The notes beneath the pieces were generated by a model. That model worked only from the letters and a program-made list of their open reading frames with translations, searched no databases and had not been told where the DNA came from. Shown piece by piece: positions 1 through 7,912 of a stretch of 64,000 nucleotides of DNA. The stretch's first letter is position 1. Every line of letters starts with the position of its first letter. The position numbers were made by a program, and so were the translations under genes. Source of the DNA: Chryseobacterium piscicola (GTDB lineage: Bacteria; Bacteroidota; Bacteroidia; Flavobacteriales; Weeksellaceae); assembly GCF_900156685.1 (NCBI RefSeq), contig NZ_FTOJ01000001.1, positions 806,001 to 870,000 on the forward strand, read 5' to 3'.

Positions 1-56
1 GTTTATTAAATGAAAACGTATCAATAAAATGGGAATCTATCTTTTTGATAGATTAA

Positions 57-2294
57 ATGAAAGTTATGAAGAAAACATATTATAGTCCTTTTGAAAAATT
101 CGTGTTAAGAACTCCGATTTTATCCTTAGAATCATATAAAGATTTAACATCAACTGAATTTATATCTGATCAGAAATTAATAGATTATTGCAAAAATGAA
201 ATTATTCGTGAAGCGATATTTTTAGCTTCTCCATCTTTTTCTTCTCAAATAGACAAATGGATGAATAATGAAATTACAAATGATGAGAAAAAACTAAAAT
301 TAAAACATAGTGTTTTAAAATATCTTTCCAGAATGTCTTCTAGATGCACTCCTTACGGATTATTTGCCGGTTGCTCTGTCGGGCATTTTTCAGATCAAAC
401 TCAAATCATCATAGATAAGCCAATAAATCATAAGCGCCATACAAGATTGGATATGAATTATGTGGTTGCATTATCGGATAAATTGATGAAAATTGATAGC
501 ATACGAAATAATCTGAAATTTTATCCAAATACCAGTCTTTATAAAATTGGTGATAAATATAGGTATATAGAATGTTCTTATAAAAACAATATAAGGCATT
601 ACGATATTGTTGCTGTTGATTATTCGGAATATTTAGAAAAAATTATAACTGACACAAAAAAAGGATTACAGATAAATGAAATTATAAATATTCTAACGAA
701 AGTAGAAATTGATTATGATGAAGCAAAAGAATTTGTGGATGAATTAATTGAAAGCCAGTTGATTGTCAGTGAATTAGAGCCATCCGTTTCTGGTTTAGAA
801 TTTATCAATCAGTTAGCCATTATACTAAAAGATAATTTTGGTCAGGATGACGAAAATCTACAATTCATAGAATCTATAGAAAAAAATCTTAAAAATTTGG
901 ATAATTCCATTGGGAATCCTATAAGTGAATATATTTCTATTAGCGAATCTATTAAAAAAAAAGAAATTCCTTTTGATTTAAAATACCTTTTTCAATGTGA
1001 TTTAGTTGTATCAGCTAAATCTAATTTCATTGATAAAAAGATCTTAAAAAATATTGAAAATGTAATAAAACTTATCAATAAAATTAAAAAAGTCAAATCC
1101 AAAAATTATTTAGATCATTTTAAAGAAGCATTTTATGAAAGATATGAGGAGCACGAAATGCCAATATCAACAGTATTAGATCCTGAGGTCGGAATTGGAT
1201 ATGGTTTAAATACAAAATCTAACGACGACAATCCGCTAATTGATGATATTTTGCTTTTACAGCCCGAGAAAGATCCTAAAGAAGCTCGAGAAATAAAATG
1301 GACAATTATAGATGATATTATTCAGAAAAAGATAATAAAAGCCATTCAGAAAAAGCATTCTGTAATACAATTGGAGGATAATGATTTTGCCTTTCTACCA
1401 GATGCTTCTTTTGAAGATTTACCGGAAACAATCTCATTTTTTACAGAAGTAATAGAAGAAAATAATGTTCTTAAAATAAAATTTTCCGGAGGAGGTGGAG
1501 GAAGCGGAGCTAACTTATTAGCAAGATTTTGCCATAGCGACGAAAATATAAATGAATTTGTAAAAGAAATAATCAATTTTGAAACAGAATACAATTCTGG
1601 TAAAATCGTTGCAGAGATAGTGCGTCTTCCCGAAGCAAGAGTCGGAAATATTTTGTCACGACCAGATTTTAGGAATTATGAAATTCCCTATTTAGCTCGT
1701 TCAGTAAAACCTTTAGAAAAACAGATAAGTATCGACGACATAATGGTGTCTGTAAGGAATAATAAAATAGTGCTCAGATCTAAATTCTATAACAAAGAAA
1801 TATTACCAAGATTAACCAATGCACATAATTATGCCAATAACAATACACTTCCTATTTATCACTTTCTAAGCGATATGCAGCTGAACGATCGTTCTGGATT
1901 ATATTTAGACATCAGCAACTTCGATTATTTATACAAATTTATCCCACGAATAGAATATAAAAATTTAATACTTTCTTATGCTTCGTGGAATTTTCAATTA
2001 GAAGACATCAAACCGCTAATTGAAGGGAAGAAACACAACAATCTAAAAGAACAATTGAAAATATTCAAACAAGAATTTTCACTTCCGGATTTAGTGCTTC
2101 TAAGTGACGGAGACAACGAATTACTAATAAATTTACAAAATATCACTTCTGTTGAAATGTTCATCGAAACAGTTAAAAATAGACAAAAATTGAAACTGAC
2201 AGAGTTTATATTTAGCCAAAACCAGCAAATAGTTAAGGATTCTTTTGGAAGAAATTTTTCTAATGAGATTATAATGTCATTCCACAAAAATTAA
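57..2294 (+). CDS. LanB-like lantibiotic dehydratase, N-terminal (glutamylation-type) subunit
   Basis: This 745-aa protein matches the large N-terminal part of class I lanthipeptide dehydratases (LanB), which activate Ser/Thr in a precursor peptide by tRNA-dependent glutamylation. Visible hallmarks are the opening with SPFEKFVLRTP, the conserved SRCTPYGLFAG stretch near residues 90-106, and a Gly-rich GGGGGSGAN loop near residue 477. A full LanB is about 1000 aa; the missing elimination domain is the next gene, 4 bp downstream, so the enzyme is split in two as in the pinensin cluster of Chitinophaga. An internal ATG at 66 is an equally good start. No LanC-type cyclase is visible, though the cluster may extend left of the window. 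Function is inferred from family; the substrate is probably the precursors at 4382-5009. Confidence 0.85.
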   Translation: MKVMKKTYYSPFEKFVLRTPILSLESYKDLTSTEFISDQKLIDYCKNEIIREAIFLASPSFSSQIDKWMNNEITNDEKKLKLKHSVLKYLSRMSSRCTPYGLFAGCSVGHFSDQTQIIIDKPINHKRHTRLDMNYVVALSDKLMKIDSIRNNLKFYPNTSLYKIGDKYRYIECSYKNNIRHYDIVAVDYSEYLEKIITDTKKGLQINEIINILTKVEIDYDEAKEFVDELIESQLIVSELEPSVSGLEFINQLAIILKDNFGQDDENLQFIESIEKNLKNLDNSIGNPISEYISISESIKKKEIPFDLKYLFQCDLVVSAKSNFIDKKILKNIENVIKLINKIKKVKSKNYLDHFKEAFYERYEEHEMPISTVLDPEVGIGYGLNTKSNDDNPLIDDILLLQPEKDPKEAREIKWTIIDDIIQKKIIKAIQKKHSVIQLEDNDFAFLPDASFEDLPETISFFTEVIEENNVLKIKFSGGGGGSGANLLARFCHSDENINEFVKEIINFETEYNSGKIVAEIVRLPEARVGNILSRPDFRNYEIPYLARSVKPLEKQISIDDIMVSVRNNKIVLRSKFYNKEILPRLTNAHNYANNNTLPIYHFLSDMQLNDRSGLYLDISNFDYLYKFIPRIEYKNLILSYASWNFQLEDIKPLIEGKKHNNLKEQLKIFKQEFSLPDLVLLSDGDNELLINLQNITSVEMFIETVKNRQKLKLTEFIFSQNQQIVKDSFGRNFSNEIIMSFHKN

Positions 2295-2298
2295 TAAT

Positions 2299-3174
2299 AT
2301 GCATAACAATACCAGAACATATAATATACTTGGTAGTGACTGGATTTATTACAAATTATATATGGGTACAAAATCCAGTGATGATATTCTTGTAGAAAAA
2401 ATAAAGCCGTTAGCAGAGCAGCTACTTGAAAAAAATATTATAAATCAGTGGTTTTTTATAAGATATAATGATCCTAAATGTCATTTAAGAATAAGGTTTA
2501 AATGTGTTCAGACTTCTCTGATTAATAAAATTATTGCAGAAATGCATAATATTTTATTGCCTTTAACAGAAGAATCTATTATTTGGAAAATTCAGATAGA
2601 TACCTACAATAGAGAAATAGAAAGATATGGTTCGAAAACAATTGAAATTGCCGAAAAACTATTCTTCTATGATAGCATAATGGTTGTTGATTATTTAAAA
2701 AACTTTAATGATGAGAATTTAAGATGGCTTTTTGGCTTAAAAGCAATTGATGATTTATTGGATTTATTTCAGTATAAATTATCAGATAAAAAGAATTTTT
2801 TAGAAACTTTGAGCAATGCCTTCAAAGCGGAATTTGGAAAGTCAAAAATTACGAATAATGGCTTAAGTGATAAGTTCCGATTATATAAACAAACTATATC
2901 AGATACAATTGACAACAAAAATCCTAATAATATTTATGATATAATTGAAGAAAGAAATAATAGTATAAAAAATTTAAAGGATGAAATTTTGGCGTTGTTG
3001 AGAACGGAATCCTTGGAGGTTAATCTTAATAGTTTTTTAGCCAGCCATATACATATGATGATAAACCGACTTTTTAAATCTAAAAATAGAGCACACGAAA
3101 TGGTTTGTTATGATTTTTTATTTAGATTCTATAAGTCCAAAATCGCATTAGAATTAAAAATTACAAATAATTAA
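2299..3174 (+). CDS. Thiopeptide-type / SpaB C-terminal domain protein (LanB elimination subunit)
   Basis: The 291-aa product matches the stand-alone SpaB C-terminal domain, annotated as thiopeptide-type bacteriocin biosynthesis protein. This domain eliminates glutamate from glutamylated Ser/Thr to give dehydroamino acids. The diagnostic N-terminal pattern is visible: WIYYKLYMGTKSSDD (residues ~12-26), then WFFIRYNDPKCHLRIRF (~50-67), with the C-terminal segment ending in HMMINRLFKSK. It lies 4 bp after the LanB N-terminal subunit, consistent with translational coupling and a two-subunit dehydratase. It is followed by a 170-bp gap holding a new promoter, so the two dehydratase genes probably form their own transcription unit. 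Confidence 0.85.
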   Translation: MHNNTRTYNILGSDWIYYKLYMGTKSSDDILVEKIKPLAEQLLEKNIINQWFFIRYNDPKCHLRIRFKCVQTSLINKIIAEMHNILLPLTEESIIWKIQIDTYNREIERYGSKTIEIAEKLFFYDSIMVVDYLKNFNDENLRWLFGLKAIDDLLDLFQYKLSDKKNFLETLSNAFKAEFGKSKITNNGLSDKFRLYKQTISDTIDNKNPNNIYDIIEERNNSIKNLKDEILALLRTESLEVNLNSFLASHIHMMINRLFKSKNRAHEMVCYDFLFRFYKSKIALELKITNN

Positions 3175-3216
3175 ATCACTGTATTTTAGTTAGTTAAATA
3201 TTTTTCATATTATGAA

Positions 3217-3272
3217 TTTATAAATGTATAAACATTACCTTTTGATTTTTAGGATATCTCGCTTTATGTTTG
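3217..3272 (+). promoter_or_regulatory. Promoter with upstream inverted repeat for the first GLPGLI gene
   Basis: A perfect inverted repeat TTTATA-N4-TATAAA lies at 3217-3232. It is followed by TTTTG (3240-3244) and, 20 bp on, TATGTTTG (3265-3272), fitting the Bacteroidota -33/-7 consensus (TTTG ... TAnnTTTG). The inverted repeat sits 48 bp upstream of the -7 box; the copies at 7569 and 10204 sit 47 bp upstream of theirs. The -7 box overlaps an in-frame TTG at 3270, which argues for the downstream ATG at 3348 as the true start of the GLPGLI gene. Confidence 0.55.
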
Positions 3273-3347
3273 CTAAAGAATTTTTTTGTTAATAATTTAC
3301 ATTTAAAATTATTCGAGATGCAAATTTTTTATGCTACATACCCACCC

Positions 3348-4172
3348 ATGATTAAATTACTCTTATGTATATTTGCTTTATGCTGTGTATCTCTAAAATC
3401 GCAAACATATCGTTTTGAATATGAATTAAGATACAAATATGATTCATTATCCCCGAATTATGAGGTCGAAAATATGATTTTGGATATTTCCAAAAAAGAA
3501 ACAAAATTTTATGACTATCCATACTTAAAATATGATTCCATAAATAAAAACACAGGTTCAAATATACAGACGTCTTCACAGACTAACCAACGAATTGCGA
3601 GAGATGTGAATTCACATGAGAACAGACAATATATTAGTGTGGACTTTGACTATTTCGTTATTTCGTCAGAAGATAGAATTGACTGGAAAATCGAAAATGA
3701 AACATCCTACCTATCACCATATCACGTTCAAAAAGCGTCTGCAGTCTTTGCTGGCAGAAAATGGATAGCTTGGTTTACCAGTGAAATACCATTTAGTGAA
3801 GGTCCATATAAATTTAATGGATTACCCGGACTAATAGTAAGTATTTATGATGCAAAGAAGAATTTTATTTATACGCTACTTCAGAGTAAAACTCTTTTAC
3901 ACGACTTCAATACTTCCTCATTTATTGAAACTAATTATGGAATAAAGCCTATTTCAATAAGTATCAAGCAATACAATAAGCTTTTGGTAGATAAATATGA
4001 CAATCCATACGATAGTGCAAAAAAAGCTATTGAGTCTGGTGGTACTGTCACAATAAATAATCAAGTAATTAAAGATAAAAGCGAGTTGGATAAACTAAAG
4101 AAAAGTAGACAGGAAATAATAAGAAAATATTATAATCCTATTGAATTGAAGAATGCGGTAAACTATAATTAA
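3348..4172 (+). CDS. GLPGLI family protein (copy 1)
   Basis: This 274-aa secreted protein of unknown function carries the family signature GPYKFNGLPGLIV about 60% along, preceded by AGRKWIAWFTSEIPFSEG. I start it at ATG 3348, where a signal peptide begins (MIKLLLCIFALCCVSLKSQ); the frame is open back to 3270 but that start lies inside the -7 box. GLPGLI proteins (TIGR01200) occur in expanded sets in Bacteroidota, often beside small precursor peptides. This copy lies between the split dehydratase and the GwsA precursors and, unlike copies 2-4, has no short GG-leader peptide directly in front. A periplasmic or envelope role such as immunity or peptide handling is only inference. Confidence 0.85.
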   Translation: MIKLLLCIFALCCVSLKSQTYRFEYELRYKYDSLSPNYEVENMILDISKKETKFYDYPYLKYDSINKNTGSNIQTSSQTNQRIARDVNSHENRQYISVDFDYFVISSEDRIDWKIENETSYLSPYHVQKASAVFAGRKWIAWFTSEIPFSEGPYKFNGLPGLIVSIYDAKKNFIYTLLQSKTLLHDFNTSSFIETNYGIKPISISIKQYNKLLVDKYDNPYDSAKKAIESGGTVTINNQVIKDKSELDKLKKSRQEIIRKYYNPIELKNAVNYN

Positions 4173-4183
4173 ATTCTAGTAAA

Positions 4184-4354
4184 ATAAAAAAAAGTATTAT
4201 CCAAATTTCAAGTAAATGAACTTAGCATAAAGTATGCTGAATTAGTAAAAGGTGGAAAACTTGCTGATTGAGGAACTATGTGTGGAGTATTAATAACAAA
4301 TTCTGCAGGGGCGATAGTGATGCCGATGGACTATCAGACAAAGGAAATCCATAA
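4184..4354 (+). pseudogene. Decayed GwsA-type precursor peptide
   Basis: Aligned with the three intact precursors downstream, this stretch keeps a recognisable leader (reading ELSIKYAELVKGGKLAD in one frame) and pieces of the core. The start codon is ATA, there is a frameshift early in the leader, a TGA directly after KLAD, and a further one-base loss in the core region. It is a dead fourth member of the tandem array. Similarity is by eye at the nucleotide level and is strong in the leader. Confidence 0.75.
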
Positions 4355-4381
4355 AATTGACATTTTTAAACAGCTTAATAT

Positions 4382-4579
4382 ATGAAAAAAACATTGCAAA
4401 AATTTGAAGTAAAGAAACTTAATCTAAAGTATCTTGAACTAGTGAAAGGTGGGAAACTTGCTGATGGTTCCAATTGTGGTGGAACCGCTGAAACTAACTC
4501 AGCAGGTGCTGATAGTGATGCAGATGGTCCAGGTGGATCAACTGATACCGATACAGGAACTGTGGTACCTCAAACATAA
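4382..4579 (+). CDS. Grasp-with-spasm precursor peptide 1
   Basis: This 65-aa peptide has a basic leader (MKKTLQKFEVKKLNLKYLEL) ending in VKGG, followed by KLADGSNCGG and a core rich in Thr, Ser, Asp and Gly. It is a typical RiPP precursor: conserved leader, GG motif, variable acidic tail. The Thr/Ser plus Asp/Glu core suits side-chain ester or amide formation by an ATP-grasp ligase, and Ser/Thr dehydration by LanB is also possible. There is one Cys. It is the first of three intact tandem paralogues feeding the GwsG/GwsS genes at 5085-7405. Which residues are modified cannot be told from sequence. Confidence 0.8.
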   Translation: MKKTLQKFEVKKLNLKYLELVKGGKLADGSNCGGTAETNSAGADSDADGPGGSTDTDTGTVVPQT

Positions 4580-4606
4580 ATTTATTAACTACTTAAATCA
4601 AAAAAA

Positions 4607-4801
4607 ATGAAAAAGTCATTGCAAAAATTTGAAGTAAAGAAACTTAATTTAAAGTATCTTGAACTAGTGAAAGGCGGGAAACTTGCTGATGGTTCCAATT
4701 GTGGGACTGCTGAAACCAATACATCCGGTGCAGATCAGGATGCTGATGGCCCAGGAGGATCATCCGATGCTGATAACGGAGGAGTTTTACAACAAGGTTA
4801 A
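4607..4801 (+). CDS. Grasp-with-spasm precursor peptide 2
   Basis: This 64-aa paralogue of the preceding peptide is nearly identical through the leader and KLADGSNCG, and diverges in the tail (AETNTSGADQDADGPGG, then SSDADNGG). Leader conservation with core drift is what is expected when one set of maturases serves several products. It starts 27 bp after precursor 1 and keeps a single Cys. Confidence 0.8.
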   Translation: MKKSLQKFEVKKLNLKYLELVKGGKLADGSNCGTAETNTSGADQDADGPGGSSDADNGGVLQQG

Positions 4802-4817
4802 CTTTTAAAATTCTATT

Positions 4818-5009
4818 ATGAAAAAGTCATTGCAAAAATTCAAGGTTAAGAAATTAGACATCAAACATCTCGAATTATTTAAAGGTGGGAAGCTTGCGGA
4901 CGGCTCTAGCTGCGGAGGAACTGCAGAAACAAATACAGTTGGGGCAGACTCGGATTCAGACGGCTCGGGTGGATCTGCAGATCAAGATACTGGAACGGTA
5001 TACTTGTAA
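4818..5009 (+). CDS. Grasp-with-spasm precursor peptide 3
   Basis: This is the third intact paralogue, 63 aa and the most diverged: leader MKKSLQKFKVKKLDIKHLEL, FKGG instead of VKGG, then KLADGSSCGG and the tail SDSDGSGGSADQDTGT. It lies 16 bp after precursor 2 and 35 bp before a strong hairpin that separates the precursors from the maturase genes. As in the other two, the core has one Cys and alternating Asp/Ser/Gly. Confidence 0.8.
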   Translation: MKKSLQKFKVKKLDIKHLELFKGGKLADGSSCGGTAETNTVGADSDSDGSGGSADQDTGTVYL

Positions 5010-5044
5010 GTGACTACTTAGTAAATTTAAATAATCTTAAAAAT

Positions 5045-5084
5045 AAAGGAGGAAATTAATATCCTCCTTTATTATATTTTTTTT
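5045..5084 (+). terminator. Intercistronic terminator/attenuator before gwsG
   Basis: A 9-bp perfect stem (AAAGGAGGA at 5045-5053 and TCCTCCTTT at 5062-5070, 8-nt loop) is followed by a T-rich run that reaches the ATG of gwsG. It has the form of a Rho-independent terminator between precursors and maturases. Partial read-through would give many precursor transcripts per maturase transcript. Confidence 0.7.
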
Positions 5085-6095
5085 ATGATATTAATATTTA
5101 GTATTAGCAACGATTACACTACTACGCAGGTGTGCAGGTGGATTGAGAAACTTGGTCACGATTTTATCCGAATAAATAAAGATGATTCGTGTGAGATTGA
5201 AAAATTTGATTTAATTAACGATGATATTATTATTAAAATTAATAAAGACACGTTACTATCCTATAAAGATATATCTGCGGTTTGGTATCGTAGGGGCGGT
5301 TTTATACATAATTTCAGAACAGAAAAAAATATTGATGATAAGGAAATATTATTTCAGGAGGGCAACAGAATAAACAGATTGATAAATGATGAATTTCGTG
5401 ATCTTGCTCTTTTTCTTCAAAAGAAATTTGAAAAAAATAATTCTATCGGAAGTTATTTTAATTCAAAATTAAACAAGCTAATGGTTTTGGATTTTGCAAA
5501 ATCCATAGGGCTTTATATTCCTCACACCTTCATACTAGCAAAAAAACTACAACTAAAAGAATTGGTAGATAATCATAAAATAATTACCAAGGCAATTAGT
5601 GATGGACTATACTATTTTGCTGAAGATTATGCGTATTATACATATACAGAAAAGATTTCAGCCAAAGAATTACCTCGATTCCCTGATATGTTTATGCCTT
5701 CTTTGTTTCAAATTCAGATTGAAAAGAAATTTGAAATAAGATCTTTTTTTCTGAAAGGCAAATTTTATTCTATGGCTATAATGTCGCAATTTAATGACAA
5801 GACGATGGTAGATTATAGAAAATATGATCAAAAGAATCCAAATAAAAATATTCCTTTCAAACTCCCCACAGATATTCAGAATAAACTTATTCAAATTTTT
5901 AATCACTTCAAATTGAACACAGGTTCTGTCGACTTAATTGTAGATATACACGACAATTATTATTTTCTAGAAATAAATCCTGTAGGTCAATTTGGAATGA
6001 CTTCCCGACCTTGTAATTATGGATTGGAAAAAATAATGGCAGAAGAACTAATTAAAATTGATATCCAAAATGAAAGTAATATTAAAGCAAATTAA
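5085..6095 (+). CDS. gwsG: Grasp-with-spasm ATP-grasp peptide maturase (GwsG)
   Basis: This 336-aa ATP-grasp ligase belongs to the family joining side chains in RiPP precursors (the MvdD/graspetide-like group). Visible features are the N-terminal segment with SAVWYRRGGF (residues ~65-74), typical of this family, and the C-terminal catalytic part with FEIRSFF, NTGSVDLIVD and YYFLEINPVGQFGM near residues 280-305. There the acidic and Asn residues would bind Mg-ATP. It follows the precursor array after a hairpin and overlaps the next small gene by 26 nt. The likely reaction is ATP-dependent ester or amide bond formation between Asp/Glu and Ser/Thr/Lys of the cores; the exact bond is inferred. 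Confidence 0.88.
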   Translation: MILIFSISNDYTTTQVCRWIEKLGHDFIRINKDDSCEIEKFDLINDDIIIKINKDTLLSYKDISAVWYRRGGFIHNFRTEKNIDDKEILFQEGNRINRLINDEFRDLALFLQKKFEKNNSIGSYFNSKLNKLMVLDFAKSIGLYIPHTFILAKKLQLKELVDNHKIITKAISDGLYYFAEDYAYYTYTEKISAKELPRFPDMFMPSLFQIQIEKKFEIRSFFLKGKFYSMAIMSQFNDKTMVDYRKYDQKNPNKNIPFKLPTDIQNKLIQIFNHFKLNTGSVDLIVDIHDNYYFLEINPVGQFGMTSRPCNYGLEKIMAEELIKIDIQNESNIKAN

Positions 6096-6297
6096 ACCCA
6101 AACGCAATAAAAATCTACCAATATTCTTGAACTTTATTTTATACAATCCGCTTATTAAGGAAAAGGAAACCAATTATTGCTATTACAGCGGTAAATATCG
6201 AGCGATTGAATTTTATATGACTAATTCTAAATTAATCTCAACGGATATAGATTTTAAAACCATCACAGTGAACAATGAGAAACAGCATCGAAAATAA
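6070..6297 (+). CDS. Small unknown protein between gwsG and gwsS
   Basis: This 75-aa reading frame starts at ATG 6070, inside the end of gwsG (26-nt overlap), and ends inside the start of gwsS (23-nt overlap). I recognise no domain. The product begins with basic MKVILKQIKPKRNKN and continues with aromatic-rich FLNFILYN and NYCYYSGKYRAIEFYM. Overlap on both sides suggests translational coupling and a role in the same modification pathway, for example as a scaffold or leader-binding partner; that role is inference. Confidence 0.6.
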   Translation: MKVILKQIKPKRNKNLPIFLNFILYNPLIKEKETNYCYYSGKYRAIEFYMTNSKLISTDIDFKTITVNNEKQHRK

Positions 6298-7405
6298 CAA
6301 TGACAAATTGCATCTACTGATTTACCCTGACGTAATTGTCACTAAAGGAATAAAAAAAATCATTTTAATAGATTCATCTCGTAATAAAGTTTTCGAGTTA
6401 CCGGTTTCCTATTTTGAACTAATCGAAGACTTTAAGAAATATACCATACATGATATTAAGGGCATTTACGATTATGAAAACTTGGAGATGTTCATCAATT
6501 TCATTATCACCAATGATCTGGGTTTTTTCACTGATAACAAAGACTCTTTTCCTGCAATAAGCACACAATATCTTAGTCCGGAACAAATCAATAATTCTAT
6601 TATAGAGATTGATAGAAGGGAACAACTGCTAAATATAGAGCGTTGGTTAGTGGATTTGGATAATTTGGGATGTAAATTTTATGAGTTACGCTTTTATTTA
6701 AACATTGATCCTTCTACAATTTCTGGTATTTTCAGAGAGTTCAAATTTAATTCCTTGAACGGTATAAACTTATATCTACAATTTTCAGCAGATTATAGAG
6801 TTGCGAGTTATGCTAAACTCCTAAACTCTTTTCCATTTATTAAGAATATTTTTATTTTACAGAGTTCTCGTTCTAAGATTGTAAATGCTACAGAAAATAA
6901 AAAATTAAATAATGAACAAAAAATTATTTTTTCAACGGATGTTCTTTCCAGAAAAAATTGTGGGAAAGTGAGTTCTGATATGTTCTTCCCGAGAGAAATT
7001 AATCAAATTTCTGAAAACTTATGTTTTAATTCATGTTTATTTAAAAAATTATCCATTGACATTGATGGAAATATCAAAAATTGCCCGTCAATGGCTAAAT
7101 CATATGGCAATATAAAAAATGAGTCTATTGATTCAGTAATAAAAAGAATTGACTTCAAAGAATACTGGTCAGTCACAAAAGACGATATAAAAATATGCCA
7201 AGATTGCGAATACCGATATATATGCACTGATTGTCGTGCATATACAGAACGCAATCATTTTAATGAAGATAATTTAGATATTTCCAAACCACTAAAATGT
7301 GGGTACAACCCATACACATCAAAGTGGGAACAATGGAGTACAAATCCACTCAAAGAACAAGCAATAAAATATTATGGAATGCAGGAACTTGTGAAAAACA
7401 AATAA
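6275..7405 (+). CDS. gwsS: Grasp-with-spasm SPASM-domain peptide maturase (GwsS)
   Basis: The 376-aa product ends in a Cys-rich SPASM-like domain: Cys in LCFNSCLF (~residues 250-254), KNCPSM (~267), ICQDCEYRYICTDC (~308-320) and KCGYNP (~342), arranged to hold auxiliary Fe-S clusters. The N-terminal two thirds show no CxxxCxxC radical-SAM signature; the only Cys there is an isolated one in NLGCKFYE. This suits the GwsS family, in which a SPASM domain works with the ATP-grasp partner. It overlaps the upstream small gene by 23 nt. The chemistry is not established; leader binding or an Fe-S role is inference. Confidence 0.85.
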   Translation: MRNSIENNNDKLHLLIYPDVIVTKGIKKIILIDSSRNKVFELPVSYFELIEDFKKYTIHDIKGIYDYENLEMFINFIITNDLGFFTDNKDSFPAISTQYLSPEQINNSIIEIDRREQLLNIERWLVDLDNLGCKFYELRFYLNIDPSTISGIFREFKFNSLNGINLYLQFSADYRVASYAKLLNSFPFIKNIFILQSSRSKIVNATENKKLNNEQKIIFSTDVLSRKNCGKVSSDMFFPREINQISENLCFNSCLFKKLSIDIDGNIKNCPSMAKSYGNIKNESIDSVIKRIDFKEYWSVTKDDIKICQDCEYRYICTDCRAYTERNHFNEDNLDISKPLKCGYNPYTSKWEQWSTNPLKEQAIKYYGMQELVKNK

Positions 7406-7568
7406 AAAAGACTTTTCTTCCTTAATAGCCACAAAAGAATTAGAAGTAATATTAAGTTATTTCAAAATCTATTCTAAATGATGTATAATATCATTTACAA
7501 ACGAGGCATATTTTCAATATGCGTTTAATTAATGGCAAGTATGTTATAATAAATTAAACAATCATCTA

Positions 7569-7623
7569 TTTATAAATGTATAAAGCAATTATTATGAATT
7601 TTGAAAGTTGTGGTATAAGTTTG
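7569..7623 (+). promoter_or_regulatory. Promoter with inverted repeat, GG-peptide unit 1
   Basis: The inverted repeat TTTATA-N4-TATAAA (7569-7584) lies 47 bp upstream of TAAGTTTG (7616-7623), which fits the TAnnTTTG -7 box. A TTTTG (7599-7603) lies 12 bp before the -7 box, closer than usual for a -33 element. The same TTTTG-N12-TARGTTTG arrangement recurs exactly at 10234-10258. The expected transcript would start just before the conserved leader at 7641. Confidence 0.55.
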
Positions 7624-7640
7624 TCATTCATAAATATTAT

Positions 7641-7673
7641 AGCGGAATCCGAAAAGCTAATGAGTAGGAAAAT
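7641..7673 (+). promoter_or_regulatory. Conserved 33-nt leader element, copy 1
   Basis: The element begins AGCGGAATCCGAAAAGCTAA and ends GAGTAGGAAAAT. Three copies in this window agree at 32 of 33 positions (this one has T where the others have C) and all end exactly 17 nt before the peptide start codon. It lies downstream of the predicted -7 box, so it is probably in the 5' UTR. Short self-pairings are possible (GG-AAT-CC, CTA-N5-TAG) but weak. It may bind a protein or act on translation. Confidence 0.7.
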
Positions 7674-7690
7674 AAAAAAAAATATTTATT

Positions 7691-7837
7691 ATGAAAAATT
7701 TAAAGAAACTTTCTAGAGTGGAGTTGAAAACTGTAAATGGAGGATTTTCATGCTATTGTGGTGTTAAATATTTAGGAGAATATGTAACTTTTGAGGGTTG
7801 TACAGCAGCATGTTACATAATGTCAGCTGGAACATAA
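7691..7837 (+). CDS. GG-leader bacteriocin-like peptide, unit 1
   Basis: This 48-aa precursor-like peptide has leader MKNLKKLSRVELKTVNGG (residues 1-18) and a core of about 30 aa with four Cys (21, 23, 37, 41). The leader matches those at 8985 and 10328 almost residue for residue, while the cores are unrelated. This is the pattern of Bacteroidota GG-leader peptides cut by C39-type exporters. An even Cys count suggests disulfides or thioether use. The 33-nt element ends 17 nt upstream and a GLPGLI gene follows. Confidence 0.75.
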   Translation: MKNLKKLSRVELKTVNGGFSCYCGVKYLGEYVTFEGCTAACYIMSAGT

Positions 7838-7852
7838 TAATTTTCCTAAATA

Positions 7853-7895
7853 ATCACAACTTTCCTTCATATTGTGATGGGCGGATAGTTGTGAT
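7853..7895 (+). terminator. Hairpin between peptide 1 and GLPGLI copy 2
   Basis: Nine-bp arms ATCACAACT (7853-7861) and AGTTGTGAT (7887-7895) are separated by 25 nt. There is no clear U-tract, so it may act as an mRNA-stabilising or attenuating structure rather than a full terminator. Comparable hairpins follow the other peptide genes. Confidence 0.5.
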
Positions 7896-7912
7896 CTTAA
7901 AATTATTTATTT

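Noticed and set aside
1346..1594. - strand frame inside the LanB gene
   Set aside because: Antisense shadow; the Pro run is the reverse of the GGGGG loop.
3270..3347. Longer N-terminus of the first GLPGLI protein
   Set aside because: The TTG start lies in the -7 box and the signal peptide begins at 3348.
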